A stretch of DNA of 64,000 nt from Geothrix sp. (GTDB lineage Bacteria; Acidobacteriota; Holophagae; Holophagales; Holophagaceae). The DNA is taken from positions 248,001 to 312,000 of the forward strand of contig JAUXSE010000056.1 in NCBI GenBank assembly GCA_030681515.1, written 5' to 3'. A program made the translations under genes and the position numbers. The notes under the pieces are model-generated. The model was not told where the DNA came from, ran no database searches, and saw nothing but the letters and a program-made list of their open reading frames with translations. Shown piece after piece: positions 1-10,641 of this stretch. The first letter of the stretch is position 1. Each line of letters begins with the position of its first letter.

Positions 1-2
1 AG

Positions 3-764
3 TCGGCCACGTCCCTTCCCCGCCCCCCCCTCGCGGCCCTGCCCGGATCTCCCGTCCTCCTGCCGGCGCCCATGCCCCACCTGGAGCGGCTGCTGCCCTA
101 CCAGGTGCGCGCCACCGTTCCCGTCAGCGGCGCCACGACTTCCGCCCACCAGGACACCCATCAGGCCCCGGGCACGCTCTCCCAGTTGCTGGCCCGCATC
201 CAGCCGGTGATGCCACCGGTGTCCGAAGCCGAGCTGAACGCCCTGCTGCCGACCTATGCCCCCGCGGACCCCGACCGCCTCGATCTGCTCTGGCCCGTGG
301 AGACCCGCACCATCAGCTCCGCATGGGGGCCGCGGATGCGCACCAAGACCGTCCGGGTCAAGAACCAGCGGAAGAAGCGGATCCGCTACAAGGGCCGCCA
401 CCGGGGCATTGACCTGACGGCGCCCTCGGGAACCGCGGTCTTCGCCGCCCTCGATGGCCATGTGGCCATGGCCGCCAGGCACAAGCAATACGGCAACTAC
501 GTGGTCATCGACCACGGCAACGGCGTGGTCACGCTCTACGCCCACCACCGGCTGAACCTCGTCCGGGAGGGCGATATCGTCCGCCGCGGGCAGAAGATCG
601 CCGAAGTGGGCCGCACGGGCAATTCCACCGGGCCTCACCTCCACTTCGAACTCAAGATTGACGGAATCCAGCGCAATCCCCTGCCGGTGCTCAACGACGA
701 AGAGGAGATCCCGGCCGAAATCGCGGCCCAGAACGCCCTGCTGGGATCCGGCGCGCCGCGCTGA
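3..764 (+). CDS. M23-family metallopeptidase, 5' end cut by window edge
   Basis: LytM/M23 zinc endopeptidase that would cut peptidoglycan cross-bridges in the periplasm. The catalytic domain lies in the second half: the HRGID motif gives the first His and Asp zinc ligands, followed by YGNYVVIDHGNG and the HLHFE motif near GNSTGPHLHFE. The first ATG is at 72, but the frame stays open to the window edge with the same strong G/C third-position bias, and the ATG-72 version has no signal peptide. I therefore treat it as a partial gene whose export signal lies upstream. A basic stretch (KNQRKKRIRYKGR) precedes the catalytic core. Confidence 0.8.
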   Translation, partial: SATSLPRPPLAALPGSPVLLPAPMPHLERLLPYQVRATVPVSGATTSAHQDTHQAPGTLSQLLARIQPVMPPVSEAELNALLPTYAPADPDRLDLLWPVETRTISSAWGPRMRTKTVRVKNQRKKRIRYKGRHRGIDLTAPSGTAVFAALDGHVAMAARHKQYGNYVVIDHGNGVVTLYAHHRLNLVREGDIVRRGQKIAEVGRTGNSTGPHLHFELKIDGIQRNPLPVLNDEEEIPAEIAAQNALLGSGAPR

Positions 765-874
765 ACCTCCGCGCCCTCCGCGGCATTGGATGAGGAGCGT
801 GCCGTCCGTTCTCACCCGGAGATCGGTCCAGGACGCCGTGTTAGACTTGATGCTTTCGCCGTTTCGAGGTGGTC

Positions 875-2797
875 ATGCCGCTGTACCGAGCTTCCCTCCA
901 GACCCTGGGGGCCATCGCGCTTCTGGCCGTGACCTTGGCCTGCGGTGGGAGCACCACCACCACCCCCGCGGTCTCCACGGCCGCCAACATCTACGGAACG
1001 GTGACCTACCAGCGGGTGCCCCTGGCCAAGGACGCGAACGGTGTGCCCACGGGGCTGGCCGATGCCAGCGTGGCCACCAACCTCCAGAGCCTTCCGGCCC
1101 GGGGCGTCTTTGTCCGTGCCTATCAGAAGGTGGAGCAGATCCAGCCGGATGGCACCAAGATCCTCGTCTGGATCCTGATGCAGTCGAGCCAGACCGACAG
1201 CCTGGGCGTCTATTCCCTCACGGTCGCGAAGGATCGGCCCACCATGGTGGAGGTCCTGAGCTCCTTCCTGGGCGGATTCGGCACCATCCATGTGATCGCA
1301 GAACCTGCGGGGATCAACAGCCCCACGGAGGCCCTCAACCGGCTGCAATACGGCCTGCGGAAGGCCGCCGATGGTTCCGCCCCGGTGAACGTCAATGCGC
1401 CAAGTTCGATGCTCAGCGCCGACGCCACCGTGAACTTCTCCGTGGGCCTGAACGATGCCTGGTGGGTGACCAACCCCTCCTACCGGATCAGCAGTCAGGA
1501 GGCCCCCCTGGTGGACCAGGCTGTCCTGGAGACGAGCCTTCCGGGCCGCACCCCCGGATTCGGTAGCGGCAGTCGCATCCTGGGCATCGGAGACACCATT
1601 GCGACCTTCGTGACCACCTACGGATCCGCCACTCCCGGCACCACCCTGGACCTCCACTACTGGCCCGGCCGGTCGGAACCCCGGGGATCCTACGTCGAGT
1701 ACGACCGGTCCCTCTTTCCCCAGGCCTTCGATTCTTCCCTGGGGACCTTCCGCTACTTCGGATCGCTGCGCGGCGGTCCCACCAACGACGACGCCTGGGA
1801 CGAGGGGGTGATTCTGCCCTTGTTGGCCCGGAATCTGTTGTTCGCCGGGAATGCCAATCGCACCTACTCCGTCCCCTTGAGTCCCCTCTTCCCCCCCGGC
1901 GCGGCCCTCACGGATTTCAGCCCGGACATGGCCCGCATCGAGGGACTGGCCGACGCCATGGCCGCGAACGTCCTCGAGTCCCCCTACCTGGCGGACACCC
2001 AGGGTACCGCCCTCGCGGCGCCCCTCCTGGACATCCGGGACATCTCGGGGCTGACGGCCCCCCAGCTCACACCGCACTCGGCCCCGGCCCTGCGGGCGCT
2101 CTCCTGGGAGATCATCCTCAAGGCGAACAGCCTGCCCACCCCCGGGGCCGCCACGGATTGGGCCAACATCAATCCGGCGGCCACGGTGCGCTACTTCTTC
2201 CCCCCCGCTCCGGTGGTCGTGGGCACCGAGCTGATCGCCCGCGATATCGAGCCCTTCAACATCTACAACCAGCTCAACCGCCTCAAGGAGGTCAAGGGCC
2301 TGCTCGAACCCGTGGACCTGGCAGCCGTGTTCACGGACGCCGTTTTGACGCCCCTGACCCTCCCCTTCGACATCCCCTGGCCCCGCCCCACGGCGGGTAC
2401 CTATGCTTCCTTCGTCGCGGACTGGGGCACGGATCCCACGGGCGCCCTGCCCCCGGCCCCCTTCAGCATGGCCAAGGCCAGCCTGGTGAACGGATCGTAC
2501 CCCAATGTATCCCAGGGGGAAGTGTTCTACGCCGGCTTCAGCCTGAACGCGGACAAGCGGTGCGTCCTCAATCTCACGATCAGTCCCGCTCTCGCGGCCG
2601 GTGGCCAGGTTGACGTGGACCTGTCCGGGATGGCCCGCACCTTCACCTTCACCGGTTCCGGCGGATCCACGGAAACCATCGTCATCCCCGTGTATACCAC
2701 CGCGCCGATCTACCATCCGGTGCGCCTCCGGCTGAAGAGCCCCTCCGTCCTGCAACCGGACGTGTTGGTGACGCTGACCCTTGTTCCCGCCCCCTGA
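875..2797 (+). CDS. large hypothetical lipoprotein
   Basis: About 640 residues, no family recognised. The N-terminus has a type II signal peptide: short basic start, hydrophobic ALLAVTLAC, then Cys23 followed by GGSTTTT, so the protein is probably lipid-anchored. The mature part is rich in beta-favouring and Pro/Gly segments, with no catalytic motif I can name. A GTG at 869 is possible, but it lies inside the GAGGT ribosome site, so ATG 875 (spacing 5) is preferred. The next gene begins 18 bases downstream on the same strand. Confidence 0.7.
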   Translation: MPLYRASLQTLGAIALLAVTLACGGSTTTTPAVSTAANIYGTVTYQRVPLAKDANGVPTGLADASVATNLQSLPARGVFVRAYQKVEQIQPDGTKILVWILMQSSQTDSLGVYSLTVAKDRPTMVEVLSSFLGGFGTIHVIAEPAGINSPTEALNRLQYGLRKAADGSAPVNVNAPSSMLSADATVNFSVGLNDAWWVTNPSYRISSQEAPLVDQAVLETSLPGRTPGFGSGSRILGIGDTIATFVTTYGSATPGTTLDLHYWPGRSEPRGSYVEYDRSLFPQAFDSSLGTFRYFGSLRGGPTNDDAWDEGVILPLLARNLLFAGNANRTYSVPLSPLFPPGAALTDFSPDMARIEGLADAMAANVLESPYLADTQGTALAAPLLDIRDISGLTAPQLTPHSAPALRALSWEIILKANSLPTPGAATDWANINPAATVRYFFPPAPVVVGTELIARDIEPFNIYNQLNRLKEVKGLLEPVDLAAVFTDAVLTPLTLPFDIPWPRPTAGTYASFVADWGTDPTGALPPAPFSMAKASLVNGSYPNVSQGEVFYAGFSLNADKRCVLNLTISPALAAGGQVDVDLSGMARTFTFTGSGGSTETIVIPVYTTAPIYHPVRLRLKSPSVLQPDVLVTLTLVPAP

Positions 2798-2815
2798 ACC
2801 GGCCCGGAGCCTTCG

Positions 2816-3631
2816 ATGACCCCGTCTGACCTGCTTCTGGCCCTCAGGGCCAAGGCGCCCTTCGTCCCCGAACTCGCCATCGTCCTGGGATCCGGTCTCG
2901 GCGCCCTGGCTGACAGTCCCGAGGCCCAGGCCGGCGTATCCATCCCCTTCACGGACCTGCCGGGATTCCCGGCCCCCACCGTGGCCGGCCATGGCGGGAA
3001 ACTGGTCTTCTGCGCCTTCGAAGGCCGGAAGGTGGTCCTGCAGGCGGGCCGCTTCCACTTCTACGAGGGTCATCCCATGTCCCTCGTGGTCGCGCCCATG
3101 CGCCTCTACGGGGGCCTGGGCGTAAAGGCCGTGCTGCTCACCAACGCTGCGGGAGCCCTGAACCCGGCCTTTGGTGTGGGCGAGCTCATGGCCCTGACGG
3201 ATCACATCAATCTGTTCGGCACCCATCCGCTCATCGGACCGAACGTGGGGACCGGGCTCCGTTTCCCGGACATGACGGCCGTCTACGACCCGGCCTTCCG
3301 GAATCATCTACAGGCCTGTGCCAGGCAACTCGGCCAGACCCTCCGTGAGGGTGTCTACCTCGGTCTGACCGGCCCCAGCTACGAAACCCCGGCGGAGATC
3401 CGCGCCTTCCGCGGGATGGGCGCCGATGCCGTGGGCATGAGCACCGTGCCCGAAGCCATCGTCGCCCGCCACGAGGGCATGCGCGTGGCCGGGATCTCCT
3501 GCCTGTGCAACATGGCCGCCGGCATCCTGCCCCAGGCCCTCACCCATCAGGAAGTCCTGGCGGCGGGTGCCGCGTCCGCAGGCCGCTTCGAGGCGCTGGT
3601 CCGGGCCTTCGTCCGCGACCTACCCAACTAG
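2816..3631 (+). CDS. punA: purine nucleoside phosphorylase (trimeric, PNP/MTAP family)
   Basis: Phosphorolysis of purine (deoxy)nucleosides to base and (deoxy)ribose-1-phosphate in purine salvage. Family signatures in order: VLGSGLG phosphate loop, GHGG, GRFHFYEGH, LTNAAGALNP, the LTGPSYETPAEIR block, GMSTVPE, and SCLCNMAAG, where the Asn is the usual purine-contacting residue. 271 residues is normal for the trimeric class. The symbol is the common one for bacterial members; specificity (guanosine/inosine versus methylthioadenosine) cannot be fixed from sequence alone. The stop codon lies in the left arm of a hairpin shared with the convergent acs gene. Confidence 0.92.
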   Translation: MTPSDLLLALRAKAPFVPELAIVLGSGLGALADSPEAQAGVSIPFTDLPGFPAPTVAGHGGKLVFCAFEGRKVVLQAGRFHFYEGHPMSLVVAPMRLYGGLGVKAVLLTNAAGALNPAFGVGELMALTDHINLFGTHPLIGPNVGTGLRFPDMTAVYDPAFRNHLQACARQLGQTLREGVYLGLTGPSYETPAEIRAFRGMGADAVGMSTVPEAIVARHEGMRVAGISCLCNMAAGILPQALTHQEVLAAGAASAGRFEALVRAFVRDLPN

Positions 3632-3659
3632 GAAAGCGGCGCTCGCGCCACTTTCCTAG
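3628..3659. terminator. bidirectional hairpin between punA and acs
   Basis: Inverted repeat with 9-bp perfect outer arms (CTAGGAAAG / CTTTCCTAG) and a 4-bp inner stem (GGCG/CGCC) around a CTCG loop, with one C-A mismatch between them. It overlaps the punA stop codon and lies just past the acs stop, as expected for a shared terminator of convergent genes, though there is no long T tract. Confidence 0.7.
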
Positions 3660-3671
3660 CAGGTCTCCGGC

Positions 3672-5624
<1,953 letters not shown>

Positions 5625-5719
5625 GAGTCGGCTCCGGATCAGGGGTGATGGGAGAAGGGAGAAGAGGTGGATGAGGCCGGGCCATGGATCCCTCCACTCG
5701 CCCGGCCCCTTTCCACGCT

Positions 5720-5738
5720 CTGACGGCGCGGCCGTCAG
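5720..5738 (-). terminator. hairpin between transporter and acs
   Basis: Perfect 8-bp arms CTGACGGC / GCCGTCAG around a 3-base loop, 10 bases past the transporter stop on the minus strand. It may reduce or end read-through into acs. There is no T tract. Confidence 0.5.
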
Positions 5739-5747
5739 GGCTTCACA

Positions 5748-7409
5748 TCAATGCTCGTAGGTACTGATGTCCCGGTCCTTGGTTTCCTTCAGGAAGATCG
5801 CGCCGATCACCACCGTGAGGAGAGCCACGATGATCGGGTACCACAGGCCGTAGTAGATGTTGCCCTTCAAGGCCACGATGGCGGTGGCGATCAGGGGCAG
5901 CATGCCGCCGAACCAGCCGTTGCCGATGTGGTAGGGCAGCGACATGGATGTGTAGCGGATGTTCGTCGGGAACAGTTCCACCAGGAAGGCCGCGATGGGG
6001 CCGTAGACCATGGTCACGTAGATGAGCATGACGAACAGGATCAGGAGCGTCATCGGATAGTTGACCTTGGACTTGTCGGCTTCCTTGGGATAGCCCAGCT
6101 CCGTCAGGGCCTTCTTGAGGGCCGTTTCCGAGGCCGCGTTCCAGCCCTCCACGCGGGTGACTGTGACCTGGCCCGTTGTCGGATTCTTTCCCTCGATGGA
6201 GGCGACCACGTTCTTTCCAGGTTCCTGCGCGACCTTGTTGAAGTTGAGGCCCTGCTTGGCGAAGAAGTCGTTGACGCGATCCACCTCGCTGAACTTCGTG
6301 TTGGGCATCACGAAGAGGGTGAAAGATTCATCCTTGGGGTTGGCCGCCACATTGATGACGGTGCTGTTCTGGAAGGTCTCCAGGGCTGGGTTCACATAGT
6401 GCGTCAGGGCCTTGAACAAGGGGAAGTAGGTGAGCGCGGCGATGAGGCAGCCCAACAGGATGATCTTCAGGCGCCCGATGTGATCCGACAACCAACCGAA
6501 GAAGATGAAGAAGGGCGTGCCCAGCAGCAGCGAGGCGCCGATCAGCATGTAGGTGGTGAGGAAGTCCAGCTTCAGGGTGATCTGGAGGAAGAAGAGGGCG
6601 TAGAACTGGCCCGTGTACCACACCACGCCCTGACCCATCGTGGCGCCCAGGAGCGCCAGCAGCGCGTACTTGTTGTTGGGGTACTTCAGGAAGCTGTCCG
6701 TGAGGGGCGCCTTGGAAGTCTTGCCCTCGGACTTGATCTTCAGGAACACCGGGGATTCATGCAGCTTCAGGCGGATCCAGATGGACACGCCGAGCAGCAC
6801 GATGGACACCCAGAAGGGAATGCGCCAGCCCCAGGTCGAGAAGGCCTCCTTGGTCATGCCATACCGGCACCCGCCGATGATCGCCAGGGCCAGGAAGAAT
6901 CCCACGGTGGCCGTGGTCTGGATCCAGGCGGTGTTGTAGCCGCGGCGGTTGTGCGCCGAATGCTCGGCGACATAGGTCGCGGCCCCGCCGTACTCGCCCC
7001 CCAGGGCCAGGCCCTGGAAGAGGCGCAGGGTGACCATGATGATGGGAGCCCACCAGCCGATGGTCTGGAAGGTGGGCAGCAGGCCGACCGCGAAGGTCGA
7101 AAGGCCCATGACGACGATGGTCACCAGGAAGGTGTACTTCCGGCCGATCAGATCGCCGATGCGGCCGAACACCAGGGCCCCGAAGGGCCGCACGAGGAAT
7201 CCCGCCGCGTAGGCCGCGAAGGCCGAGAGGAGAGCCGCCGTCTCATTCCCCTTCGGGAAGAAAAGGGCCGCGAAGAACGGAGCCAGGGTCGCATACAGGT
7301 AGAAGTCGTACCATTCAAAGACGGTGCCGACGGATGAGGCGACGATCACCAATCGTTCTTCCTTGCTGATTGGGGTCTTGTCAGCGACTTGTGCGGTTGC
7401 GAGGGCCAT
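5748..7409 (-). CDS. MFS transporter, metabolite:H+ symporter (MHS) type
   Basis: Twelve-helix major facilitator. The N-terminal signature GTVFEWYDFYLYA, RPFGALVFGRIGDLIGRK and LALGGEYGGAA are typical of the MHS group (proton symporters of carboxylates, proline/betaine, shikimate). It is 553 residues, longer than the usual 430-450, because about 115 hydrophilic residues (about 333-449) are inserted before the last helices. The adjacent acs suggests a short-chain carboxylate substrate; this is inference. A strong AAGGAGG ribosome site precedes the ATG. Confidence 0.88.
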   Translation of the reverse strand: MALATAQVADKTPISKEERLVIVASSVGTVFEWYDFYLYATLAPFFAALFFPKGNETAALLSAFAAYAAGFLVRPFGALVFGRIGDLIGRKYTFLVTIVVMGLSTFAVGLLPTFQTIGWWAPIIMVTLRLFQGLALGGEYGGAATYVAEHSAHNRRGYNTAWIQTTATVGFFLALAIIGGCRYGMTKEAFSTWGWRIPFWVSIVLLGVSIWIRLKLHESPVFLKIKSEGKTSKAPLTDSFLKYPNNKYALLALLGATMGQGVVWYTGQFYALFFLQITLKLDFLTTYMLIGASLLLGTPFFIFFGWLSDHIGRLKIILLGCLIAALTYFPLFKALTHYVNPALETFQNSTVINVAANPKDESFTLFVMPNTKFSEVDRVNDFFAKQGLNFNKVAQEPGKNVVASIEGKNPTTGQVTVTRVEGWNAASETALKKALTELGYPKEADKSKVNYPMTLLILFVMLIYVTMVYGPIAAFLVELFPTNIRYTSMSLPYHIGNGWFGGMLPLIATAIVALKGNIYYGLWYPIIVALLTVVIGAIFLKETKDRDISTYEH

Positions 7410-7978
7410 GGTCGTCTTGCCTCCTTGGAAGTGCCTTGCGTTGAACCGGGGATGCTCAGGGATGTTTCCGCCATCGAGCCGGCCAGGCTCCAGGTATGGA
7501 CTGATCCTGTTCCTTTCGCGATGCCGGCGCGGCCAGGGCCGGAAGGGTTGCGTGACGCGCGTCTGGATTGCTCCGGATCGGGTGCGGCAGGGCTGAGGTG
7601 CTATGAGAACCGCGATGGGAAGTCCATCATGCGGAATACGATCGGTTGGGTAGGCTGAGCCCTAGCTAACGCCTTCCCCACCGCCGGGTCAAGCAAGATC
7701 AAGCGCGAGAGGCGCCTGTTCGTGACAGGAAGCACACCATGCAAATCGTGATTCCATATGACCTTTTGATCATCTTTCCCATCCGCGACAGGCGGTCACC
7801 AGCCCACGCTCCCCCAGGGGCCGGATGCGTGCTGGGATATTTCCGTTGTGTTTGGCCATGCTCACTTCACCCCGCACCCGCACCCGCATCAATCCCCTCC
7901 TGAGGTCCGGAGATCCCATCGGTCAGGAGCCCCCGAACTCCTATCATGATCAGGACCCGCCACCCGCCAGGACGCCCC
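7410..7978. other. divergent intergenic region, 569 bases
   Basis: Holds the 5' regions of the transporter (minus) and the metallophosphoesterase (plus). A weak candidate minus-strand promoter is TTGACC (7687-7692) with TTAGCT (7664-7669), spacing 17. A small inverted repeat CCTGT/ACAGG lies at 7715-7729. I see no convincing coding frame or structured RNA here. Confidence 0.4.
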
Positions 7979-8719
7979 ATGCGCATCGCCCTCATGGCCG
8001 ATATCCACGCCAACCGGCGCGCGATGGAGGCCTGCCTGGACCATGCCCATGCCCTCGGCGCGGACCGCTTCGTCTTCCTGGGCGACTATGTCGGTTACGG
8101 CCCGGAACCCAACGATGTGGTGGAGCGGATCATGGCGGAAACGGCCCGTGGGGCGATCGCCGTGGCCGGCAATCACGATCATGCGGTGGCCGAGGTTCAT
8201 GAATCCATGACTTCCGATGCCGAGATCGCCATGGCCTGGACCCGCGGGCAACTGGGCGCGGAGGCACGCGAGTTCCTGGCCAGCCTGCCCATGCGATTCG
8301 AGGACGGCCCCCGGCTCTATGTCCACGCCAGCCCCCAGACCTACCCCGCCTGGATCTATGTGCATGACGCCCCCGCCGCGAAGCGGGCGCTGGAGGCCAG
8401 CCGCGCCCAGACGGTCTTCTGCGGGCATACGCACCTTCCCGCCCTGCACGGCATCACCGCCACGGGGCAGCTGGTGTCCTTCCGGCCCGTTCCTTCGGTG
8501 TCCGTGCCCCTTCCCCGGCATCGCCGCTGGCTGACCGTGGTGGGCGCCGTGGGCCAGTCCCGCGATGGCAACCCTGCGGCCGCCTACGCCCTCCTGGATA
8601 CGGACCGGTCCGAGATCACCCACCTGCGTGTGCCCTACGATGTGGGTGCCACGGCCCTCGCGATCCTGCAAGCCGGGCTTCCCCCCGACCTCGCGTCGCG
8701 GCTCCAGAAGGGACGTTGA
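7979..8719 (+). CDS. metallophosphoesterase (calcineurin-like, YfcE/PPP-like)
   Basis: Binuclear-metal phosphoesterase. Motifs in order: MADIHAN (D-x-H), GDYVGYGP (GD), GNHDH (GNHD/E) and GHTH near residue 150. The ATG at 7979 begins directly with the first beta strand (MRIALMADIHAN) and has AGGA 8 bases upstream; a start 11 codons earlier adds a Pro/Arg-rich tail and is less likely. The Ser/Thr kinase gene follows after 3 bases, so the two are almost certainly co-transcribed and could form a kinase/phosphatase pair. The true substrate (phosphoprotein or nucleotide) cannot be read from sequence. Confidence 0.85.
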   Translation: MRIALMADIHANRRAMEACLDHAHALGADRFVFLGDYVGYGPEPNDVVERIMAETARGAIAVAGNHDHAVAEVHESMTSDAEIAMAWTRGQLGAEAREFLASLPMRFEDGPRLYVHASPQTYPAWIYVHDAPAAKRALEASRAQTVFCGHTHLPALHGITATGQLVSFRPVPSVSVPLPRHRRWLTVVGAVGQSRDGNPAAAYALLDTDRSEITHLRVPYDVGATALAILQAGLPPDLASRLQKGR

Positions 8720-8722
8720 TCC

Positions 8723-10180
8723 ATGAACCGCCCGCCCATCGCCACCGGCGACATCCTGGACGGCTTCGTCATCGGCGAAAGGATCCACCGAGGGGGCATG
8801 GCCACCATCTGGGCCGCCACCCACCCCGATGCCGGATTCCCGCTCCTGATGAAAGTGCCCGTCCTGTCTGAAGGGGTGGATCCCGCCGCCATCGTCGGAT
8901 TCGAGATGGAGCAGATGATCCTGCCCCGGCTGTCGGGGCCCCATGTGCCCCGGTACGTGGCACATGGAGACTTCGGGACCCAACCCTACCTCGTCATGGA
9001 GCGGATCCCCGGGCCGTCCCTGCTTCCCGCCCTGACCCGGCTCCCGCTTCCTTCGGGTGAGGTGGCCGCGCTCGGCGCGCGCATCGCCTCGGCCCTGGAC
9101 GATCTCCACCGGCAGCATGTCGTGCATCTCGACGTGAAGCCTTCCAACCTGCTGATGCGGCCCACGGGCGAGTCGGTGCTCATTGATTTCGGCCTGTCCC
9201 ACCACGACGAGCTGCCGGATCTCATGGGCGAGGAGTTCCGGCTTCCCTACGGCACCGCCCCCTACATGGCGCCCGAGCAGGTGCTCGGCCACCGGAGGGA
9301 CCCGCGCAGCGACCAGTTCGCGCTCGGGGTGCTGATGTACTTCTTCCTGACCGGCCGGCGGCCCTTCGGGGATCCCCAGCGCCTCTCCGGCCTCAAGCGG
9401 CGCCTCTGGCGCGATCCGGTGCCACCGCGCCGTCTGCGGCCGGACTGCCCGCCCTGGCTTCAAGAAATCATCCTGCGCTGCCTTGAAGTCCACCCGGCCT
9501 GGCGCTACCCCACCGCCGCCCACCTGGCTCTGGCCCTGCAGCATCCCGCCCAGGTCAACCTGACCGCCCGTTCGGAGAAGCTGCGGCAGGACCCCTTCAC
9601 CACAGTCCTCCGGCGGCGCTTTGCCGATCAGGAGTTCGCCATCCCCAGGGCCAAGACTCCCACCCGGCACGATGGCGATGCTCCGATCCTCGCCGTCGCC
9701 ATTGACCTCTCGCCCGAGGCCGCCCCCATCGCCGACACCCTCCGCACCATGGTCGCGCGCATGTTCATCACCCTGCCAGGGGCCCGGGTCGCCTGCCTGA
9801 ACGTGCTCAAGCAGGGCCGCATCACGCTGGACCAGACCCTCGACGCGCAGGGCCGGAACATCCACCATCAGCGCCTGGTCGAGCTCCGGAACTGGGCCAT
9901 TCCTCTGGAACTGGAGGAGGGCCGCATCAGCTTCCACGTGCTGGAATCGCCGGATCCGGCCTCGGCCATCCTTCAGTACCTGAATGCCAATCATGTGGAT
10001 CACGTGGTGATCGGTGCCCGGGCAAGCTCCCTCCGCCGTTCCCTGCTGGGCAGCGTATCCAGCCAGGTGGCGGCCCAGGCCCCATGCACCGTGACGGTGG
10101 CCCGGTCCCGGCGGCTGCGGAAGGCGAGTCTCGGAGAGGATGGCGGCGAGGATTCCAGTGGATCCTGGACCGTCGGGTGA
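8723..10180 (+). CDS. Ser/Thr protein kinase fused to a universal stress protein domain
   Basis: 485 residues, no membrane helix. Residues about 12-275 form a Hanks-type kinase: GERIHRGGMATIW glycine loop, LMKVP (catalytic Lys), HLDVKPSNLL (catalytic loop, HLD in place of HRD), IDFGLS and APYMAPEQ. Residues about 325-465 form a UspA domain ending in VIGARASSLRRSLLGSVSSQ, which keeps the G-2x-G-9x-GS nucleotide-binding pattern. It probably senses ATP or stress through the Usp half and phosphorylates unknown proteins. It shares an operon with the metallophosphoesterase and ends at a strong terminator. The fusion architecture is known in bacteria; targets here are unknown. Confidence 0.88.
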   Translation: MNRPPIATGDILDGFVIGERIHRGGMATIWAATHPDAGFPLLMKVPVLSEGVDPAAIVGFEMEQMILPRLSGPHVPRYVAHGDFGTQPYLVMERIPGPSLLPALTRLPLPSGEVAALGARIASALDDLHRQHVVHLDVKPSNLLMRPTGESVLIDFGLSHHDELPDLMGEEFRLPYGTAPYMAPEQVLGHRRDPRSDQFALGVLMYFFLTGRRPFGDPQRLSGLKRRLWRDPVPPRRLRPDCPPWLQEIILRCLEVHPAWRYPTAAHLALALQHPAQVNLTARSEKLRQDPFTTVLRRRFADQEFAIPRAKTPTRHDGDAPILAVAIDLSPEAAPIADTLRTMVARMFITLPGARVACLNVLKQGRITLDQTLDAQGRNIHHQRLVELRNWAIPLELEEGRISFHVLESPDPASAILQYLNANHVDHVVIGARASSLRRSLLGSVSSQVAAQAPCTVTVARSRRLRKASLGEDGGEDSSGSWTVG

Positions 10181-10186
10181 CACCGT

Positions 10187-10226
10187 CCAACGAAAACGCC
10201 CCGGCTTGCCGGGGCGTTTTCGTTGG
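10187..10226. terminator. 19-bp perfect palindromic bidirectional terminator
   Basis: Arms CCAACGAAAACGCCCCGGC and its exact complement with a TT loop. Because A-rich and T-rich tracts lie inside the arms, the hairpin gives a TTTTCGTTGG tail on both strands. It serves the kinase gene (+) and the ribosomal superoperon (-), whose last gene rplQ ends 14 bases further on. Confidence 0.93.
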
Positions 10227-10239
10227 TGATAGCGGAAAG

Positions 10240-10632
10240 CTACTCGGCGTCCCCGCCCTTCGGCTCGGGAAGGGTGTAGTCCACGAACTCGATGAGGGCC
10301 ATGTCGGCCGCGTCGCCGAGGCGGTGGCCCACCTTCAGGATGCGGGTGTAGCCGCCGGGGCGGCTTTCGAAGCGCTTGCGGAAGTCGGCGCCGAAGAGCT
10401 TCTGAACGGCGGCCTTGCTTCCGAGCCGGGCCATCGCCAGACGGCGGTTGGCTATGGTGTCCTCCTTCGCGAGGGTAACGAAGGGCTCCACGTAGCCGCG
10501 CAGCTCCTTCGCCTTCACGAGGGTGGTCTCGATGCGCTCGCACTCGATGAGGGCGGTCGCGAGGTTCTTCATGAGGGCCTTGCGCTGGTTGGTGGTGCGG
10601 CCCAGGCGCTTGCCGGAAACGTTGTGACGCAT
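10240..10632 (-). CDS. rplQ: 50S ribosomal protein L17
   Basis: 130 residues, starting [20 protein letters not shown] as in all L17 proteins. Large-subunit protein near the exit tunnel and the last gene of the alpha operon, 9 bases after rpoA. Terminated by the palindrome at 10187. Confidence 0.98.
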   Translation of the reverse strand: MRHNVSGKRLGRTTNQRKALMKNLATALIECERIETTLVKAKELRGYVEPFVTLAKEDTIANRRLAMARLGSKAAVQKLFGADFRKRFESRPGGYTRILKVGHRLGDAADMALIEFVDYTLPEPKGGDAE

Positions 10633-10641
10633 GGGGGACTC

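Noticed and set aside
812-3307. 831-codon minus-strand open frame opposite the lipoprotein and punA
   Set aside because: Shadow of the high-GC plus-strand genes: low-complexity Gly/Arg/His composition and no domain; the plus-strand reading gives recognisable proteins.
7410-7978. Riboswitch or small RNA upstream of the transporter
   Set aside because: Only short isolated stems are visible; no known riboswitch core recognised by eye.
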